NCBI GenBank assembly: GCA_041398565.1
Contig: JAWKUN010000002.1
Coordinates: forward strand, 992,001-1,056,000
Origin: DATGPD01 sp041398565
GTDB taxonomy: Bacteria; Planctomycetota; UBA1135; UBA2386
Direction of reading: 5' to 3'
Length of the DNA: 64,000 bases
This document shows positions 63,886 through 64,000 of the stretch, piece by piece. The position numbers were made by a program, and so were the translations under genes. How positions within the stretch are numbered: the first letter of the stretch is position 1; each line of letters begins with the position of its first letter. The notes under the pieces were generated by a model. It did not search any database and was not told the DNA's origin. It saw nothing but the letters and a program-made list of their open reading frames with translations.

Positions 63886-64000
63886 GGTTGGTGTGAGCCT
63901 CGAAGGTGGAGAGAGCAAAGCGCGCCGGGCCGCGCGAACGGCTTCGGTTTGCGCCCCGAGGCGATTGGGAAGATGTCGCCCGGGAAACAATCAAGAATAC

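Overview
This is a GC-rich (about 70 %), densely coding bacterial window that looks like Planctomycetota, probably an uncultured or poorly described deep lineage. The evidence is a DUF1501 protein next to a large CxxCH (PSCyt1/DUF1549-DUF1553) protein at 50.7-54.3 kb, two Ser/Thr kinases with one membrane anchor and long helical C-termini, a sulfatase-modifying-factor-fold secreted protein, FG-GAP and LamG secreted proteins, and two secreted proteins sharing a C-terminal 'LPIPN' motif. KdsA suggests a Kdo-containing outer membrane. No rRNA, tRNA, CRISPR array or complete insertion sequence was found.

Layout. 0-5.5 kb: an XRE regulator, then a leftward run of RluA pseudouridine synthase, a DUF72 gene broken by a frameshift, a class V aminotransferase-fold enzyme, and a VTC-domain/DUF4956 pair. 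5.6-12.8 kb: gpmA; a small DUF2007-like zinc-ribbon gene with an in-frame UGA followed by a SECIS-like hairpin; a secreted FG-GAP protein; an intergenic region with a palindromic repeat and a G-quadruplex tandem array; a Ser/Thr kinase coupled to kdsA; and a sugar-nucleotide reductase. 12.8-21.1 kb: an RmlC-like cupin, an FGE-fold secreted protein, an HD-GYP response regulator, a second RluA enzyme, a sigma factor overlapping a 520-residue partner, and a pair of uncharacterised proteins. 21.7-35.2 kb: a bifunctional aldolase/dehydrogenase, DUF6624, a DUF2959 lipoprotein with an ABC-2 exporter, a polytopic glycosyltransferase-like protein, an SGNH lipoprotein, an RND adaptor/permease pair and a CZB-domain protein. 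35.8-42.9 kb: EF-G, a Tet-like MFS protein, a cupin, a PTPS-family enzyme with a PTPS-III-type motif, and a second large kinase. 42.9-44.2 kb is a 1.2-kb convergent gap with terminators and short repeats. 44.2-57.7 kb: a UDP-galactopyranose-mutase-like flavoprotein, an MFS protein, a zincin, a LamG protein, a Cys-rich small protein, an aldose 1-epimerase lipoprotein, the DUF1501/PSCyt1 pair, a membrane glycosyltransferase-like protein and an alpha/beta hydrolase. 57.7-61.9 kb is a tightly overlapping operon: type III polyketide synthase, ICMT-like and UbiG-like methyltransferases, a putative lipoprotein and a membrane-anchored YceI protein. The window ends in a duplicated-domain secreted protein.

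The two strongest leads are the candidate selenoprotein at 6409-6756, where the UGA is followed by a hairpin that resembles the E. coli fdhF SECIS in loop, U position and spacing, and the type III PKS operon, which suggests a methylated phenolic or pyrone lipid handled by a YceI carrier. Smaller leads are the PTPS-III-type folate enzyme, dispersed palindromic repeats, and TANNNT hexamers 7-9 nt before several start codons, which suggest very short leaders. All calls come from reading the sequence; no database search was run.
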